A DNA stretch of 64,000 bases from Paracoccus zhejiangensis (GTDB taxonomy: Bacteria > Pseudomonadota > Alphaproteobacteria > Rhodobacterales > Rhodobacteraceae). Positions within the stretch are counted from its first letter, which is position 1; each line of letters opens with the position of its first letter. The stretch spans positions 186,001-250,000 of the forward strand of contig NZ_CP025431.1 of assembly GCF_002847445.1 (NCBI RefSeq), in the 5' to 3' direction. Positions 8,436-19,108 of this stretch are shown here, in pieces. The position numbers and the translations under genes are program-made. The notes beneath the pieces were generated by a model that was not told the DNA's origin, did not search any database, and saw only the letters and a list, made by a program, of their open reading frames with translations.

Positions 8436-9129
8436 GGTCGAAGGCTTGCGGTCGAAATACGGCCGGATCGAGGTGCTGCACGGGATCAATCTGACCGTCG
8501 ATTCGGGCGAGATCGTGACCGTGGTGGGGGCCAATGGCGCGGGCAAGACCACGCTGCTCAAGTGCCTCTCGGGCATCCAGCCAGTCTCGGCGGGCGCGAT
8601 CCATTTCCGCGGCGAGGCGCTGACCACCGTGCCTGCCTACAAGCGTATCCATCGCGGTCTGGCGCAATCGCCCGAGGGGCGGCAGATCTTCACCAACCTG
8701 ACGGTCGAGGAGAACCTGCGGCTTGGCGCCTATCAATACCGCGATGACCGGGTCGAGAAGGACATGGACGAAGCTTTCCACATGTTCCCGATCCTGCGCG
8801 AGAAGCGCAATCTGGCGGCGGGCGGATTGTCGGGCGGCCAGCAGCAGATGCTGGCCATGGCCCGTGCACTGATGGCGCGACCGGCCTGTCTGCTGCTGGA
8901 CGAGCCGTCGATGGGCCTTGCGCCGATCATCGTGCAGCAGATCTTCGACGTGGTCAGCGAACTGAAATCGCTTGGGGTCACCGTGCTCTTGGTCGAACAG
9001 AACGCCTTCGGCGCGCTGAAGATCGCCGACCGGGGCTACGTGATGGAGACCGGCCAGATCACCATGGAGGGCCCGGCCGCCGAGCTGATCGCCGATCCGC
9101 GCATCCGCGGAGCCTATCTGGGGGTGTGA
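8428..9129 (+). CDS. livF: Liv-type ABC importer ATPase (LivF family)
   Basis: This is the second ATPase of the importer, 233 residues. Walker A is GANGAGKTT, the signature is LSGGQQQMLAMARAL, and Walker B is LLLDEPSMGLAP. The LivF-typical segment SPEGRQIFTNLTVEENL is present. The start is ATG 8428, inside the last codons of livG. The gene converges on ade with only 7 bases between the stops. Confidence 0.92.
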   Translation: MLKVEGLRSKYGRIEVLHGINLTVDSGEIVTVVGANGAGKTTLLKCLSGIQPVSAGAIHFRGEALTTVPAYKRIHRGLAQSPEGRQIFTNLTVEENLRLGAYQYRDDRVEKDMDEAFHMFPILREKRNLAAGGLSGGQQQMLAMARALMARPACLLLDEPSMGLAPIIVQQIFDVVSELKSLGVTVLLVEQNAFGALKIADRGYVMETGQITMEGPAAELIADPRIRGAYLGV

Positions 9130-9136
9130 GCCGCGG

Positions 9137-10840
9137 CTAGGGCATCACCTCGAAGCGGTCGACATCGACCATGCCGTGATCGGTGATCTTCAGATGCGGG
9201 ATCACCGGCAGGGCAAGGAAGGCCATCTGCAGGAACGGCTCCTCCAGCGTGACCCCCAGCCCCAGCGCGGCGGCGCGCAACCCGCGCAGCTGCTGTTCGA
9301 CCACCTCGAAGGGCTCGAGGCTCATCAGCCCGGCGATCGGCAGTGCCAGTTCCGCCAGCACCTCGCCGCCCTCGGCCACGACAAAGCCGCCCTCGATCTC
9401 GGCCAGCCGCTGTGCGGCCAGCGCCATGTCGCCATAGTCGACGCCCACGGCGATGATGTTGTGGTGGTCATGGCAGACCGTGGCGGCGATGGCGCCCTTG
9501 GTCATGCCAAAGCCGCGCACGAAGCCGTTGGCGATATTGCCGTTCCTGCCATGCCGGTCGATCACCGTGACGCGGGCCAGGTCGCGGGCCGGATCGGGGC
9601 GCTTGTCGCCGCTGTCGGGGGTGATCTCTTCGGTCAGATGCTCGGTGATGATCTTGCCCGGCAGGATACCAATCACCGGGGTGTCAGTGCGGTTGCCGGC
9701 ATAGCGGAAGGACTCGGCGCTGATCGTCGGCGGCTTGACCGAGTGCCGCGCCACTGGCGCAACCGTGCCGCGCGCCGCGAAGGCAGCGTCACCGACCACC
9801 CGCCCACCGGCGATGACCAGATCCGCACGGCATAGGGCCAGATCCGCCAGCACCACGATATCGGCGCGCTTGCCCGGTGCGATCTGGCCACGATCCTTCA
9901 ATCCGAAGGCCTCGGCCGCGGACAGGCTGGCGGCGCGATAGGCTACCAGCGGCTCGACCCCGGCAGCAATGGCGGTGCGGATCATGTAATCCAGATGCCC
10001 ATGCTCGGCGATGTCCAGCGGGTTGCGGTCATCGGTGCAAAGGCAGAGATAGGGGGAATTCCGCTCGGTCATCAGCGGGATCAGCGCGGTCAGGTCTTTC
10101 GAAACCGAGCCCTCGCGGATCAGCACCCGCATCCCCTTCTGCAGCTTCTCGCGCGCCTCGGCGGCCGTGGTCGCTTCGTGCTCGGTGCGGATGCCGGCGG
10201 ATAGATAGGCGTTCAGATCCTTGCCCCGGACCAGGGGCGCATGGCCGTCGATATGGCGGCCACGAAAGGCCTCGAGCTTGGCCAGCGCGCCGGGGTCCTT
10301 GTGGATCACGCCCGGGTAATTCATGAACTCGGCCAGCCCGATCACCGCCGGATGATCCATCAGCGGGGTCAGATCGCCCACCTCGAGCCGGGCGCCAGCC
10401 GTCTCCATCGTGGTCGAGGGCACGCAGGAGGAAAGCTGCACCCGGATATCCATCAGCGTATGGGCGCTCGCCTCGAGGAAATAGCGGATGCCGGCGAGGC
10501 CCGCGACATTGGCGATCTCGTGGGGGTCGCAGATGGCGGTGGTGACGCCCTTGGGGCAGACGCAGCGGTCGAATTCGAAGGGCGTGACGCAAGAGCTTTC
10601 GATATGCAGATGCGTGTCGATGAAGCCCGGCACGAGGATTTTTCCGCTGACATCGATGACCTCGCGCCCCTCGTAATCGGCGCAGGTGCCAACGATGGTA
10701 TTGCCGCAGATCGCCACATCCCCCTCGAGCAGATCGCCGGTCACCAGATCCAGCACCCGCCCGCCGCGCAGCACCAGGTCGGCCGGTTCGCGGCCATGGG
10801 CCTGATCGATCAGGTCGGGAAGGGGCGGAAGGGTCGGCAT
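9137..10840 (-). CDS. ade: adenine deaminase
   Basis: This encodes 567 residues of the bacterial adenine deaminase family (amidohydrolase superfamily), converting adenine to hypoxanthine and ammonia. The metal-binding motif THLHIESS and the downstream CTDDRNP segment are visible. The second half carries the ADE-specific C-terminal domain ([27 protein letters not shown]). The start [10 protein letters not shown] at 10840 is preferred; the open frame extends 27 codons upstream but that stretch overlaps a hairpin. It is a single gene with no purine-related neighbour. Confidence 0.92.
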   Translation of the reverse strand: MPTLPPLPDLIDQAHGREPADLVLRGGRVLDLVTGDLLEGDVAICGNTIVGTCADYEGREVIDVSGKILVPGFIDTHLHIESSCVTPFEFDRCVCPKGVTTAICDPHEIANVAGLAGIRYFLEASAHTLMDIRVQLSSCVPSTTMETAGARLEVGDLTPLMDHPAVIGLAEFMNYPGVIHKDPGALAKLEAFRGRHIDGHAPLVRGKDLNAYLSAGIRTEHEATTAAEAREKLQKGMRVLIREGSVSKDLTALIPLMTERNSPYLCLCTDDRNPLDIAEHGHLDYMIRTAIAAGVEPLVAYRAASLSAAEAFGLKDRGQIAPGKRADIVVLADLALCRADLVIAGGRVVGDAAFAARGTVAPVARHSVKPPTISAESFRYAGNRTDTPVIGILPGKIITEHLTEEITPDSGDKRPDPARDLARVTVIDRHGRNGNIANGFVRGFGMTKGAIAATVCHDHHNIIAVGVDYGDMALAAQRLAEIEGGFVVAEGGEVLAELALPIAGLMSLEPFEVVEQQLRGLRAAALGLGVTLEEPFLQMAFLALPVIPHLKITDHGMVDVDRFEVMP

Positions 10841-10889
10841 GGCGGCACCTGCATCAGCCGGGATGGCTGGCCTGCGGTTGTCGGCCAAG

Positions 10890-10919
10890 GGGCGGGCCTT
10901 GTAAAGAGAGGCCCCGCCC
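10890..10919 (-). terminator. hairpin between the PKD-repeat gene and ade
   Basis: GGGCGGGCCT pairs with AGG-C-CCCGCCC around a 9-base A-rich loop, giving a 10-bp stem with one bulged C. It lies 45 bases after the PKD-repeat gene and 50 before the ade start, both leftward. It probably ends the first transcript. Confidence 0.5.
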
Positions 10920-10964
10920 ACCGGGACGGCGGGCTGCGCAGGCAGACAGGTCTGGTCGGAGCGA

Positions 10965-13900
10965 TCAGAAGTCCTGCCGATAGGTCAGATCGACCGAACA
11001 GGCCTCATAATCGTCCTGCCCGATGCCGTCATAGCGGGCCGCGAGGCGCAGCCAGCCCCGGTTCACCATATCATAGTCGACCACCAGCTCGATCCCGCCG
11101 CGCCAGTCCTCCCTGCGCGCGTTCAGCGCCCGGGTCCGGGAATAGGTACCCGACAGCCCGCCGCTCAGCGTCATCACCCCATTCTTGACCGCGATCGGCA
11201 CCTCGAGACCCAGCCCGAATTCAGCCTCGGTCATGATCACCTGCTGCCCGGCCACGGCATCGCCGCTTCTGTCGCGATAGGCATCCAAACTGTCCTTCAG
11301 ATGCGACAGGTCCAAAGAGGGGATCAGTACGGCACCATTGCCGATTCCATGGCGACCCTCGATCCCGGCGGTCATGAGCCAGCGTTTGCCCTCCACGTCA
11401 TCCTCGGTCAGACCTGGCAGGGTTACCGTGTTGTCGATCTGGCCCCAGAGTGCCGAGGCCGAGAAGACCAGCGGCTGATCTGCCATGCGCCCGACCCAAT
11501 AGGGTCCGACCAGCCAGCCATCGCCTTCGAACCGGCCCATCGGTTCACTGACATCGGTCTTGCTGCGGTCAAGCTGCAGCATGGCGCCGATCAGGTTGTT
11601 GGTCTCGCGATGGAGATGCGCCCCCAGCGCCAGGTTCACATAGTCGCTCTCGGCCCCCTCGATATCGGACCATTCGCCCTTGGCATTGATCCACCAGCCC
11701 GCCTCCGAGACATAGGCGATGTCGATCGTGCCGCTGCCCGCCAGCATCATTGCGTCGCCGGTGCCGCCCCCCGGGTCAAAGTAGCTGCGCAGCTTGGGCT
11801 GCGCGGCGATCAGGGCACGGCCGCGCGCCGTCATCCCCTGGGCTGCGACCTCACGGGCCATCTCTGCCAGATTGGCGCGGATGGTCAGCGGCGGGGCGGC
11901 AAGGCTGGGATTGCCGGCCGCATCCTCGGCCGCGCCCTCGGGCAGGGCGACCGTCAGGCTTTCGCCTGTGGCTGGGGTGGTGATCCGCGCGCTGTAGCTT
12001 GCGCCCGACCCCGACAGCGAGACCACCCGGCCATTGCCGCGCAGGTCGCCCGCCACCAACCCGCTGACCGGTTCCGAGAAGCGGATGGTGATGGTGATGG
12101 TGTCGCCCGGCACAAAGCTGTCGCCGGCATAGGCCAGTTCGGCGGTCGGCGGCGTGGCATCACCGGGTGGCAGCACCATGACCCGCAGGCTATCCGTCGG
12201 TGACGGGTCGATGCCGTCATGCACCGAGAGGCTGAAGCTCAGCGCCTCTGCCGCTTCGCCCGGTTCGAGCAAGGGTGCGGTAAACTGCGCGATGGGCTGG
12301 TCGTCCCCGCTCAGCACCACCGAGGGGCCGTCGGTCTGCGTCCACAGATAGCTCAGGCTCTGTCCCGTGTCATTGGCCGAGGAAGCGCCCCCATCCAGGC
12401 GCACCACCGCCCCCGACGCCACTTCGAGATCGCCGCCTGCACGGGCGGTGGGCAGGGTATTTGCTGCGGCCTGAATGGTGATCTGGACGGTGGACTGGGC
12501 CGAGACCGAAACCCCGTCATCGACGGTCAGCTGGAAGGTCAGAACCGCATTCGGCGATCCGGCGGGTAGGACCGGCGGATCAAAGCGGGGATTGGGCGAG
12601 GTCGGATCGTCGAGCACCACCGCAGGGCCGGCTGTCTGGGTCCAGAGATAGGTCAGGCTCTGCCCCGTGTCGTTGGCCGAAGAGGCCCCGGCATCCAGCG
12701 TCACCGTGCTCCCCGAGGCAACCGTCTGGGGTGGCCCGGCATCCGCTGTCGGCGGGGTGTTCGGCTCGGCGGTGACGGTGATCCGGACCATGTTCGGGGC
12801 AGAGGTTGCGATCCCGTCATTCACCACCAGGCAGAAGACCAGCATCTCCATCGGCCCCGTCACCGGCACCGTCGGCGCGGTGAAGCTGGGTGTGGCGCTG
12901 GTCGCATCGCTGAGCACCACGGTCGGCCCGTCGGTCTGGGTCCAGAGGTAGGTCAGGGTCTGCCCGGCATCATTGGCAGAGGACGCGCTGCCGTCCAGCA
13001 TCGCGCTGGCGCCCGACGCAAGCGTCTGGCCCGGCCCGGCACTGGCCGTCGGCGGCGTGTTCGGCGGCGGGGTGACGGTAATCTGGATCGTATCGGCGGT
13101 GGAGTCCTCGACCCCGTCATTCACCACGAGGCTGAAGGTCAGCACCTCCGGCGCAGCCCCCACGGCCAGCGTGGGCGCGCTAAAGCCGGGCGAGGCGACC
13201 GAGGCATTGTCGAGCGTGACCGCCGTGCCGCCGGTCTGGGTCCAGGCATAGGTCAGGCTTTGCCCGGCATCATTGGCGGACGACGCGCTGCCATCCAGCG
13301 TCACGCCGGCACCCGACGCAAGCGTCTGGTCCGTCCCGGCACTGGCTGTCGGCGCCGTGTTCGGCGGCGGGGTGACGGTGATCTGCACCGTGTCGGCAGG
13401 GGAGGCCTCGACCCCGTCATGCACCACGAGGCTGAAGGTCAGCAACATTGGCGCATCGCCCACATTCAGCGTCGGCGCGGTGAAGCCGGGCGTGACGCTG
13501 GTGGCATCGCCGAGCGAGACCGCCGTGCCGCCAGTCTGGGTCCAGGCATAGGTCAGGCTCTGCCCGCCATCATTGGCCGAGGAGGCCGAACCGTCCAGCG
13601 TCCCAGCTGCGCCCGAGGCGAGGGACTGATCCGGCCCGGCACTGGCCGTGGGCGGGATGTTCGGTGGCGGGGTGCTCGGCGGCGGAGTGACGGTGATCTC
13701 AACCGTGTCAGCGACGGAGTCCTCGATCCCGTCATTCACCACGAGGCTGAAGCTCAGCACCACCGGCGTATCCCCCATGTTCAGCGTCGGGGCGGTGAAG
13801 CCGGGCGATGCGATCGAGGCATTGCTGAGCGAGACCGTGGTGCCACCGGTCTGGACCCAGGCATAGGTCAGGCTTTGCGCGGCATCATTGGCCGAGGAGG

Positions 13901-14741
13901 CGCTGCCATCCAGCGTCACGCCATCGCCCGAGGCGACCGTCTGGTCGGGCCCGGCATTGGCCGTCGGTTGGGTGTTCGGCGGCGGGGTGACGGTGATCTG
14001 CACCGTGTCGGCGGTGGAGGAGGCAATCCCGTCATTCACGATGAGGCTGAAGCTCAGCACCTCGGGCGCATCCCCTGCATTCAGCGTCGGCGCGATGAAT
14101 GCGGGCGCGACGCTGGTGGCATCGTCAAGCGAGACCGCCGCACCCCCTGTCTGGGTCCAGGCATAGGTCAGGCTTTGCCCGGCATCATTCGCCGAAGAAG
14201 CCGAACCGTCCAGCGTCCCGGGGTCGCCCGAGGCGAGGGACTGATCCGGTCCGGCAACGGCCGTCGGCGGGTGCTCGACCGCAACGCGGGTGTTGATGAA
14301 GCTTGTCGAGAGCAGACCGCTCAGCGCAAGCTCGTAGCGATAGGTCACGGGGTCTTCCGGCGTGATCGCATCGAAGATGACACCCATGTAGTCGTCCGTG
14401 ACATGGGTTCCGGTTGCGCCGTTCTGCGAGATGATGGTGACGCTGCTAAAGCCGCAGTTCTGTTTCAGCGAGTCCGCGGTGATGGGGTTGCTGGCGTAAG
14501 GGACACCGCCGGAGTAGAAATAGCTGCCTCCGACATCTTCATTAGGCGACTGAAACCAGATCCATGCGAGTTGGGTGACGTGGTTGTACACCTCGAAACT
14601 GCAGTTGGGGAACGCTTCCCGGCCCAAAGGCGTCGGATGCTGGAAAATGTACTGCGGACCAAATGCCCGGGCCCCGGGGGCACCGAAGACGGCAAAGAGC
14701 GGTGTGAGGATGAGCAGGCACAAACCCGGCAGAGGACGCAT
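10965..14741 (-). CDS. large exported protein with seven PKD-like repeats and a C-terminal outer-membrane barrel-like domain
   Basis: This encodes about 1258 residues. The start at 14741 ([13 protein letters not shown]) has AAAGGG upstream; an ATG at 14774 is also possible. A signal peptide ends near ARA-F. A region of about 130 residues follows with two cysteines and no recognised family. Next come seven repeats of about 100 residues built on [20 protein letters not shown], then [10 protein letters not shown], then VNDGI, as in PKD / REJ-like domains of surface proteins. A bacterial Ig-like domain follows ([20 protein letters not shown]). The last 250 residues alternate polar and apolar and end in YRQDF, with the terminal Phe of outer-membrane barrels. 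A role as autotransporter-like adhesin is inferred. Confidence 0.7.
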   Translation of the reverse strand: MRPLPGLCLLILTPLFAVFGAPGARAFGPQYIFQHPTPLGREAFPNCSFEVYNHVTQLAWIWFQSPNEDVGGSYFYSGGVPYASNPITADSLKQNCGFSSVTIISQNGATGTHVTDDYMGVIFDAITPEDPVTYRYELALSGLLSTSFINTRVAVEHPPTAVAGPDQSLASGDPGTLDGSASSANDAGQSLTYAWTQTGGAAVSLDDATSVAPAFIAPTLNAGDAPEVLSFSLIVNDGIASSTADTVQITVTPPPNTQPTANAGPDQTVASGDGVTLDGSASSANDAAQSLTYAWVQTGGTTVSLSNASIASPGFTAPTLNMGDTPVVLSFSLVVNDGIEDSVADTVEITVTPPPSTPPPNIPPTASAGPDQSLASGAAGTLDGSASSANDGGQSLTYAWTQTGGTAVSLGDATSVTPGFTAPTLNVGDAPMLLTFSLVVHDGVEASPADTVQITVTPPPNTAPTASAGTDQTLASGAGVTLDGSASSANDAGQSLTYAWTQTGGTAVTLDNASVASPGFSAPTLAVGAAPEVLTFSLVVNDGVEDSTADTIQITVTPPPNTPPTASAGPGQTLASGASAMLDGSASSANDAGQTLTYLWTQTDGPTVVLSDATSATPSFTAPTVPVTGPMEMLVFCLVVNDGIATSAPNMVRITVTAEPNTPPTADAGPPQTVASGSTVTLDAGASSANDTGQSLTYLWTQTAGPAVVLDDPTSPNPRFDPPVLPAGSPNAVLTFQLTVDDGVSVSAQSTVQITIQAAANTLPTARAGGDLEVASGAVVRLDGGASSANDTGQSLSYLWTQTDGPSVVLSGDDQPIAQFTAPLLEPGEAAEALSFSLSVHDGIDPSPTDSLRVMVLPPGDATPPTAELAYAGDSFVPGDTITITIRFSEPVSGLVAGDLRGNGRVVSLSGSGASYSARITTPATGESLTVALPEGAAEDAAGNPSLAAPPLTIRANLAEMAREVAAQGMTARGRALIAAQPKLRSYFDPGGGTGDAMMLAGSGTIDIAYVSEAGWWINAKGEWSDIEGAESDYVNLALGAHLHRETNNLIGAMLQLDRSKTDVSEPMGRFEGDGWLVGPYWVGRMADQPLVFSASALWGQIDNTVTLPGLTEDDVEGKRWLMTAGIEGRHGIGNGAVLIPSLDLSHLKDSLDAYRDRSGDAVAGQQVIMTEAEFGLGLEVPIAVKNGVMTLSGGLSGTYSRTRALNARREDWRGGIELVVDYDMVNRGWLRLAARYDGIGQDDYEACSVDLTYRQDF
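12165..14275 (-). repeat. seven tandem repeats of about 300 bp encoding PKD-like domains
   Basis: The phrase 'tgcccggcatcattggc' with small changes recurs about every 300 bases, as does 'ggcggggtgacggt'. The middle copies are closest to each other at DNA level, and the first and last have drifted most. Such arrays change copy number by recombination and may be collapsed in short-read assemblies. Confidence 0.85.
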
Positions 14742-14964
14742 TCCGACCCTTTGATTTCGCGGGGAATCCCGCATGGTTGCGCCAAGCTTTTTACCGAAAA
14801 GTCGTAAAACAACTGCTAACAGCCTCTGACCGGGGGAGGCGGCTGCGCAGCCCGAGGCAGTGCCTGCATCACGCAGCCTTTGACTCTCGGCCTCCCGGCG
14901 GCTAAGGCAGCGGATCGGCTGTTCTGGGATGCGTGCGAGAGGTTGGAGGCGCGCGGACGGGACC

Positions 14965-14989
14965 GGGCCGTGAACCCGGGCCACGGCCC
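14965..14989 (+). other. stem-loop in the leader of the helicase gene
   Basis: GGGCCGTG-AACCCGGGC-CACGGCCC is a perfect 8-bp stem ending 17 bases before the helicase ATG. The ribosome site of that gene is weak (AGACGAA). The rest of 14742-15006 holds nothing else I can identify. Confidence 0.35.
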
Positions 14990-15006
14990 CCTATCAGGCA
15001 GACGAA

Positions 15007-17043
15007 ATGACCCAAGACGAGATTGCCGCGCCTCTGGCCGCGGCTTTGGCCGAACGAGGCTATGAAACCCTGACCTCGGTGCAGCAGGCGGTGCTGACCC
15101 CCGATGCGCGCGGTCGCGACCTTCTGGTCTCGGCCCAGACCGGCTCGGGCAAGACCGTGGCCTTCGGCATTGCAGCCGCCCCCGACCTCTTGGACGGCGA
15201 CAGCCTGCCGCAGGGGACGCCGCCGCTGGCGCTGGCCATCGCGCCGACGCGCGAGCTGGCCTTGCAGGTCGCGGCGGAACTGACCTGGCTTTATGCCGGA
15301 ACCGGGGCGCGCATCGCCACCTGCGTCGGCGGCATGGATTACCGCACCGAACGCCGGGCGCTGGAGCGGGGGGCGCAGATCGTCGTCGGCACGCCGGGCC
15401 GGCTGCGCGACCATATCGAGCGCGGTGGCCTCGACCTTTCGGCGCTGCGCGTGGCGGTGCTGGACGAGGCCGATGAGATGCTGGATCTGGGTTTCCGCGA
15501 GGATCTGGAATTCATCCTCGGCTCCGCGCCCGAGAGCCGCCGCACCCTGATGTTCTCGGCCACCGTTCCCGCCGCCATCGAGAAACTGGCGCGCGACTTC
15601 CAGCAGGATTCGCTGCGGATCTCGGCCATGGGCGAGGCGCGCCAGCATGGCGACATCGCCTATCGCGCGCTGAACGTCGCCCTGCGCGACAAGGAAAACG
15701 CCATCTTCAACCTCCTGCGCTTCTACGAGGCGCGGACGGCGATCATCTTCTGCAAGACCCGGGCCAATGTGAACCACCTGCTGGCGCGGATGGGCAATCG
15801 CGGCTTCCGCGTCGTGGCGCTGTCGGGCGAGCTGTCGCAATCCGAACGCACCCATGCGCTGCAGGCGCTGCGCGACGGCCGGGCGCGGGTCTGCATCGCC
15901 ACCGACGTGGCAGCGCGCGGGATCGACCTGCCGGGGCTCGAGCTGGTGATCCATGCCGACCTGCCGACGAATTACGAGACGCTGCTGCACCGCTCGGGCC
16001 GGACTGGCCGGGCCGGGGCCAAGGGGGTGTCGGCGCTGATCGTCACGCCGTCCGAATACAAGAAGGCGCAGCGGCTCTTGCAGGGTGCCAAGGTCGTGGC
16101 CGAATGGGGCCAGGCGCCCTCGGCCGACGAGGTCAGCGCGCGGGATGACGAGCGGATGCTGGACCACCAGGCGCTGTCGGCACCGCTCGAGGACATGACC
16201 ATCGCCCGCGACCTGCTGGCCCGCTTCGGGGCCGAACAGATCGCCGCCGCCTTCGTGCAATTGTGGCGCGAGGGTCGCCCGCCCCCGGAGGAACTGGTGG
16301 ACAGCCTGCCGCCCTCGGACGCCGCTCCGCGCGCGCCGCGCGAGTTTGGCGATTCCGTCTGGTTCGGCCTGTCGGTCGGCCATACCGGCCGGGCCGAGGC
16401 GCGCTGGCTGCTGCCCAAGATCTGCGAGGCCGGCGGCATCACCCGCGACGCCATCGGCGCGATCCGGGTGCGCGAAGAGGAAACCTATGTCCAGATCGCC
16501 ACGGCCGATGCGCCGCGCTTTGGTGATCGGATCGAGATCGAACCGGGGCTGATGATGCGCCGGCTGCAGGGCGAGCCGGTACTGGACCGTCCCGCCGGAC
16601 GCCCGGCCCCGCATCGCGGCTCGAAGCCCTGGGACAAGCCGGGGAAACCGCGCAAGCCGGCTGCCGAGGCGCCGGCCCCGGCCCGCGCGGTGGAATCCGC
16701 CGCCGCCGAGCCGGCATGGTCGCCCGCCGATGCCGGGCTGGAACCGGCACCCGCCAAAGCCGCCCGCGCCAAGCCGCGCTGGAGTTCCGCCGAGAAGGCC
16801 GCCAAGTCGCGCAGCAGTGATGCGGGCCCGGCAGGCGAGGGCAAACCCGCCGCCAAGGGCAAGGGCTGGGCAGCGCCGAGGTCCGAGGGCAAGCCTGCGG
16901 GCAAGTTCGGCGGCAAGCCGGGCGGCAAGCCCGCAGGAAAACCGGGTGGTAAACCCGGCGGCAAGCCGGGTGGCAAGTTCGGCGCCCCGCGCCGCGCCGA
17001 AAGCGGCAATGCCCCGCCCCGTCGCCCCAAGGGCCGGGGATAA
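15007..17043 (+). CDS. DEAD-box ATP-dependent RNA helicase with DbpA-like RNA-binding domain
   Basis: This encodes 678 residues. Helicase motifs appear in order: Q-motif region, AQTGSGKT (43-50), PTREL (80-84), TPGR, DEAD (153-156), SAT (184-186), and in the second lobe ATDVAARGIDLPG and HRSGRTGRAG. A DbpA/CsdA-type RNA-binding domain lies at about residues 450-530 (FGLSVGHTGRAEARWLLPKI). The last 150 residues are disordered and basic and end in GGKPGGKPAGKPGGKPGGK repeats, likely an RNA-contacting tail. The length and layout match the CsdA/DeaD group, which acts in ribosome assembly and cold adaptation. Which member it is cannot be decided here. Confidence 0.9.
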   Translation: MTQDEIAAPLAAALAERGYETLTSVQQAVLTPDARGRDLLVSAQTGSGKTVAFGIAAAPDLLDGDSLPQGTPPLALAIAPTRELALQVAAELTWLYAGTGARIATCVGGMDYRTERRALERGAQIVVGTPGRLRDHIERGGLDLSALRVAVLDEADEMLDLGFREDLEFILGSAPESRRTLMFSATVPAAIEKLARDFQQDSLRISAMGEARQHGDIAYRALNVALRDKENAIFNLLRFYEARTAIIFCKTRANVNHLLARMGNRGFRVVALSGELSQSERTHALQALRDGRARVCIATDVAARGIDLPGLELVIHADLPTNYETLLHRSGRTGRAGAKGVSALIVTPSEYKKAQRLLQGAKVVAEWGQAPSADEVSARDDERMLDHQALSAPLEDMTIARDLLARFGAEQIAAAFVQLWREGRPPPEELVDSLPPSDAAPRAPREFGDSVWFGLSVGHTGRAEARWLLPKICEAGGITRDAIGAIRVREEETYVQIATADAPRFGDRIEIEPGLMMRRLQGEPVLDRPAGRPAPHRGSKPWDKPGKPRKPAAEAPAPARAVESAAAEPAWSPADAGLEPAPAKAARAKPRWSSAEKAAKSRSSDAGPAGEGKPAAKGKGWAAPRSEGKPAGKFGGKPGGKPAGKPGGKPGGKPGGKFGAPRRAESGNAPPRRPKGRG

Positions 17044-17126
17044 GCCAGCACAACGCGGCGGGCGGGTTTCCCTGCCCCCGCCTCTGCGGCTAAAGAGACG
17101 GCAGAGCCGCAGCGCAGGACCTGCCG

Positions 17127-17861
17127 ATGAGTGACACCGCCAGCGACGACATCCGGCTTGACGATCTCGGTTACGAGATCGCCGGACGGCCGGTGCTGTC
17201 GGGGCTTACGCTTGCCACCTCGGCCCGGTCCATCGGCGTGGTCGGGCGCAATGGTTCGGGCAAAAGCACGCTGGCGCGGCTGATGGCCGGGCTCTTGCAG
17301 CCGACCAGCGGTAGCATCCGCATCCACGGCCATGACCTGTTCCGCGACCGTCGGGCGGCGCTGGCAACCGTCGGCATCCTGTTCCAGAACCCCGAGCACC
17401 AGATCATCTTCCCGCGCGTCGATGAGGAGATCGCCTTTGGCCTGCGCCAGCAGGGCCAAGGCAAGACCGAGGCCGCCGAGGGCGCCCGCGCGGTGCTGGC
17501 CGGGTTCGACAAGCTGCACTGGCAGGACGCGCCCATCGCGGCGCTGTCGCAGGGGCAGAAGCATCTGGTCTGCATGATGGCGGTGCTGGCCATGCGGCCA
17601 AGGCTGATGATCCTCGATGAACCCTATGCCGGTCTCGACATCCCGACGCGGCGGCAATTGCAGCGCTACCTGAACCGGGCAGAGACGCGGCTGTTCCACA
17701 TCTCGCATGACCCCGCCGATCTGGCTGATTGCGATCGGGTCTTCTGGCTGGATCAGGGGCGCATTCTGGCACAGGGCGCACCCGGCCCGGTGCTGGCCGA
17801 CTTCACCACCGAGATGAACCGCTTGGGAGAGCTTGATGATCTCGCTGACCTCGCCGGTTGA
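17127..17861 (+). CDS. bioM: BioM, ATPase of the biotin ECF importer
   Basis: This is an ABC ATPase of 244 residues of the EcfA/BioM type. Walker A is GRNGSGKST, the Q-loop is LFQNPEHQIIFPRVDEEIAFG, a typical ECF feature, and Walker B is LMILDEPYAGLD. It is followed by BioN and BioY in the order known from Rhodobacter, forming the energised biotin transporter. The gene overlaps bioN by 26 bases. An imperfect hairpin (17084-17112) separates it from the helicase. I see no BioR box (TTATCTATAA-type) upstream. Confidence 0.92.
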   Translation: MSDTASDDIRLDDLGYEIAGRPVLSGLTLATSARSIGVVGRNGSGKSTLARLMAGLLQPTSGSIRIHGHDLFRDRRAALATVGILFQNPEHQIIFPRVDEEIAFGLRQQGQGKTEAAEGARAVLAGFDKLHWQDAPIAALSQGQKHLVCMMAVLAMRPRLMILDEPYAGLDIPTRRQLQRYLNRAETRLFHISHDPADLADCDRVFWLDQGRILAQGAPGPVLADFTTEMNRLGELDDLADLAG

Positions 17862-18453
17862 GACCCGCGCCCATCGCTGGCCGGCCGGCGCGAAGCTGGC
17901 GGCGCTGTGTCTCGCCTCGACCGGGCTGTTCCTGACCGATAGCCTGACGGTGCATCTTGCCGCGCTGGCCGTCGTCCTTGCCCTCTATGCCGCGCCGGGC
18001 CGGGTGTTCCTCGCCGCCGGGATGCACCACCTGCGAGTCGTGCTGCCCTTCGTCCTGCTGCTGATGGTCTGGCATCTCGTCACCGGAGAGCTGCGGGCCG
18101 GCGTGTTGATCATCTTGCGCATGGTGGTGCTGGTGGCGCTGGCCAATCTGGTCACCATGACCACGCGGCTCAGCGACATGACCGATCTGGTCCACCGCCT
18201 GACCGCGCCGCTGCGACGCCTCGGCCTGCCGGCTCATCTCCTGGAGACCGCGATCCCGCTGGTCATCCGCTTCATCCCCGTGCTGGTCGCCCGCGCCGAA
18301 ACGCTGGCCGAAGCCTGGCGTGCCCGGTCCCGCCGCCGGCCCGGCTGGCGCCTGATCTTTCCGCTGATGCTTCACGCGCTGGACGATGCCGACCATGTCG
18401 GCGAGGCTTTGCGCGCGCGCGGCGGCCCCCTTGGACATAAGAGACCGGAGTAA
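17836..18453 (+). CDS. bioN: BioN, transmembrane T component of the biotin ECF importer
   Basis: This encodes 205 residues with four to five hydrophobic segments, of the EcfT/CbiQ family. The two coupling motifs are recognisable as AWRARSRRR (family AxARG region) and GEALRARGGP near the C-terminus. The start at ATG 17836 has GGGAGA upstream; TTG 17833 is also in frame. It couples the BioM ATPase to the substrate-binding BioY. Confidence 0.9.
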   Translation: MISLTSPVETRAHRWPAGAKLAALCLASTGLFLTDSLTVHLAALAVVLALYAAPGRVFLAAGMHHLRVVLPFVLLLMVWHLVTGELRAGVLIILRMVVLVALANLVTMTTRLSDMTDLVHRLTAPLRRLGLPAHLLETAIPLVIRFIPVLVARAETLAEAWRARSRRRPGWRLIFPLMLHALDDADHVGEALRARGGPLGHKRPE

Positions 18454-18457
18454 CCTC

Positions 18458-19033
18458 ATGGAACGCGACCTTGCCCGCATCGCCCTTTTTGCCGCGCTGA
18501 TCGCCGCGCTGGGGCTGGTGCCGCAGATCACCCTCGGCTTCGGCGTGCCGATCACCGCGCAGACCCTTGGCGTCATGCTGGCCGGGGCGGTGTTGGGGGC
18601 ATGGCGCGGGGCGGCGGCCGCGGCGCTGCTGCTGTTGCTGGTGGCGCTTGGCCTGCCGCTTCTGTCGGGCGGGCGCGGGGGGCTTGGGGTCTTCGTCGGG
18701 CCGACCGCCGGCTTTGCCCTGGGTTTCCCGGTCGCGGCCTTCGCCACCGGGCTTTTCGTCGAGCATGTGCGCCTGCGATCTGCCGGGCTGACGGCAGGAC
18801 TGGGCGCGGTCTTCGGCGGTATCCTGATCCTCTACCTTCTCGGCGCCACCGGCCTCTCCCTCGTCATCGACAAGCCGCTGGCCGAGGCGTTCAAGCTGGT
18901 CGCGGTATTCATTCCCGGCGACCTGCTGAAGGCCGTCATCACCGGGCTGCTGGTTCAGGCGCTGGCACAGGCGCGGCCGCAGGCGCTGGACTGGTATCGC
19001 GGTCGCGCGGCTGCGGGTGCGCGACGGCTGTAG
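18458..19033 (+). CDS. bioY: BioY, biotin-binding S component
   Basis: This is a 191-residue integral membrane protein with six hydrophobic helices. The family pattern PITAQTLGVMLAGAVLGAWRG and the later segment GVFVGPTAGFALGFP identify BioY, which captures biotin outside the inner membrane. It starts four bases after the bioN stop. An upstream ATG (18386) inside bioN is rejected because it adds a non-membrane, unrelated stretch. Confidence 0.93.
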   Translation: MERDLARIALFAALIAALGLVPQITLGFGVPITAQTLGVMLAGAVLGAWRGAAAAALLLLLVALGLPLLSGGRGGLGVFVGPTAGFALGFPVAAFATGLFVEHVRLRSAGLTAGLGAVFGGILILYLLGATGLSLVIDKPLAEAFKLVAVFIPGDLLKAVITGLLVQALAQARPQALDWYRGRAAAGARRL

Positions 19034-19054
19034 CGGTTCCAGACTAAAAACCGA

Positions 19055-19108
19055 TCGGTTCAGCACGAACCGACATGAAATCAGGCTCTTGCGGTATCGC
19101 GTGATACC
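19055..19108. promoter_or_regulatory. two inverted repeats between bioY and kdgT
   Basis: TCGGTTC-AGCAC-GAACCGA (19055-19073) is a 7-bp stem with a 5-base loop and may end the bioMNY transcript. GGTATCGCGTGATACC (19093-19108) is a perfect palindrome with arms of six bases and a GCGT centre. It could be an operator for the permease gene 180 bases downstream or a second hairpin. The rest of the gap to 19287 shows only the kdgT ribosome site (CGGAGGAAA). Confidence 0.4.

Noticed and set aside
12165..14275. The 300-bp repeats as a CRISPR or mobile-element array
   Set aside because: The repeats are in frame within one long gene and encode PKD-like domains; there are no short repeats with unique spacers.
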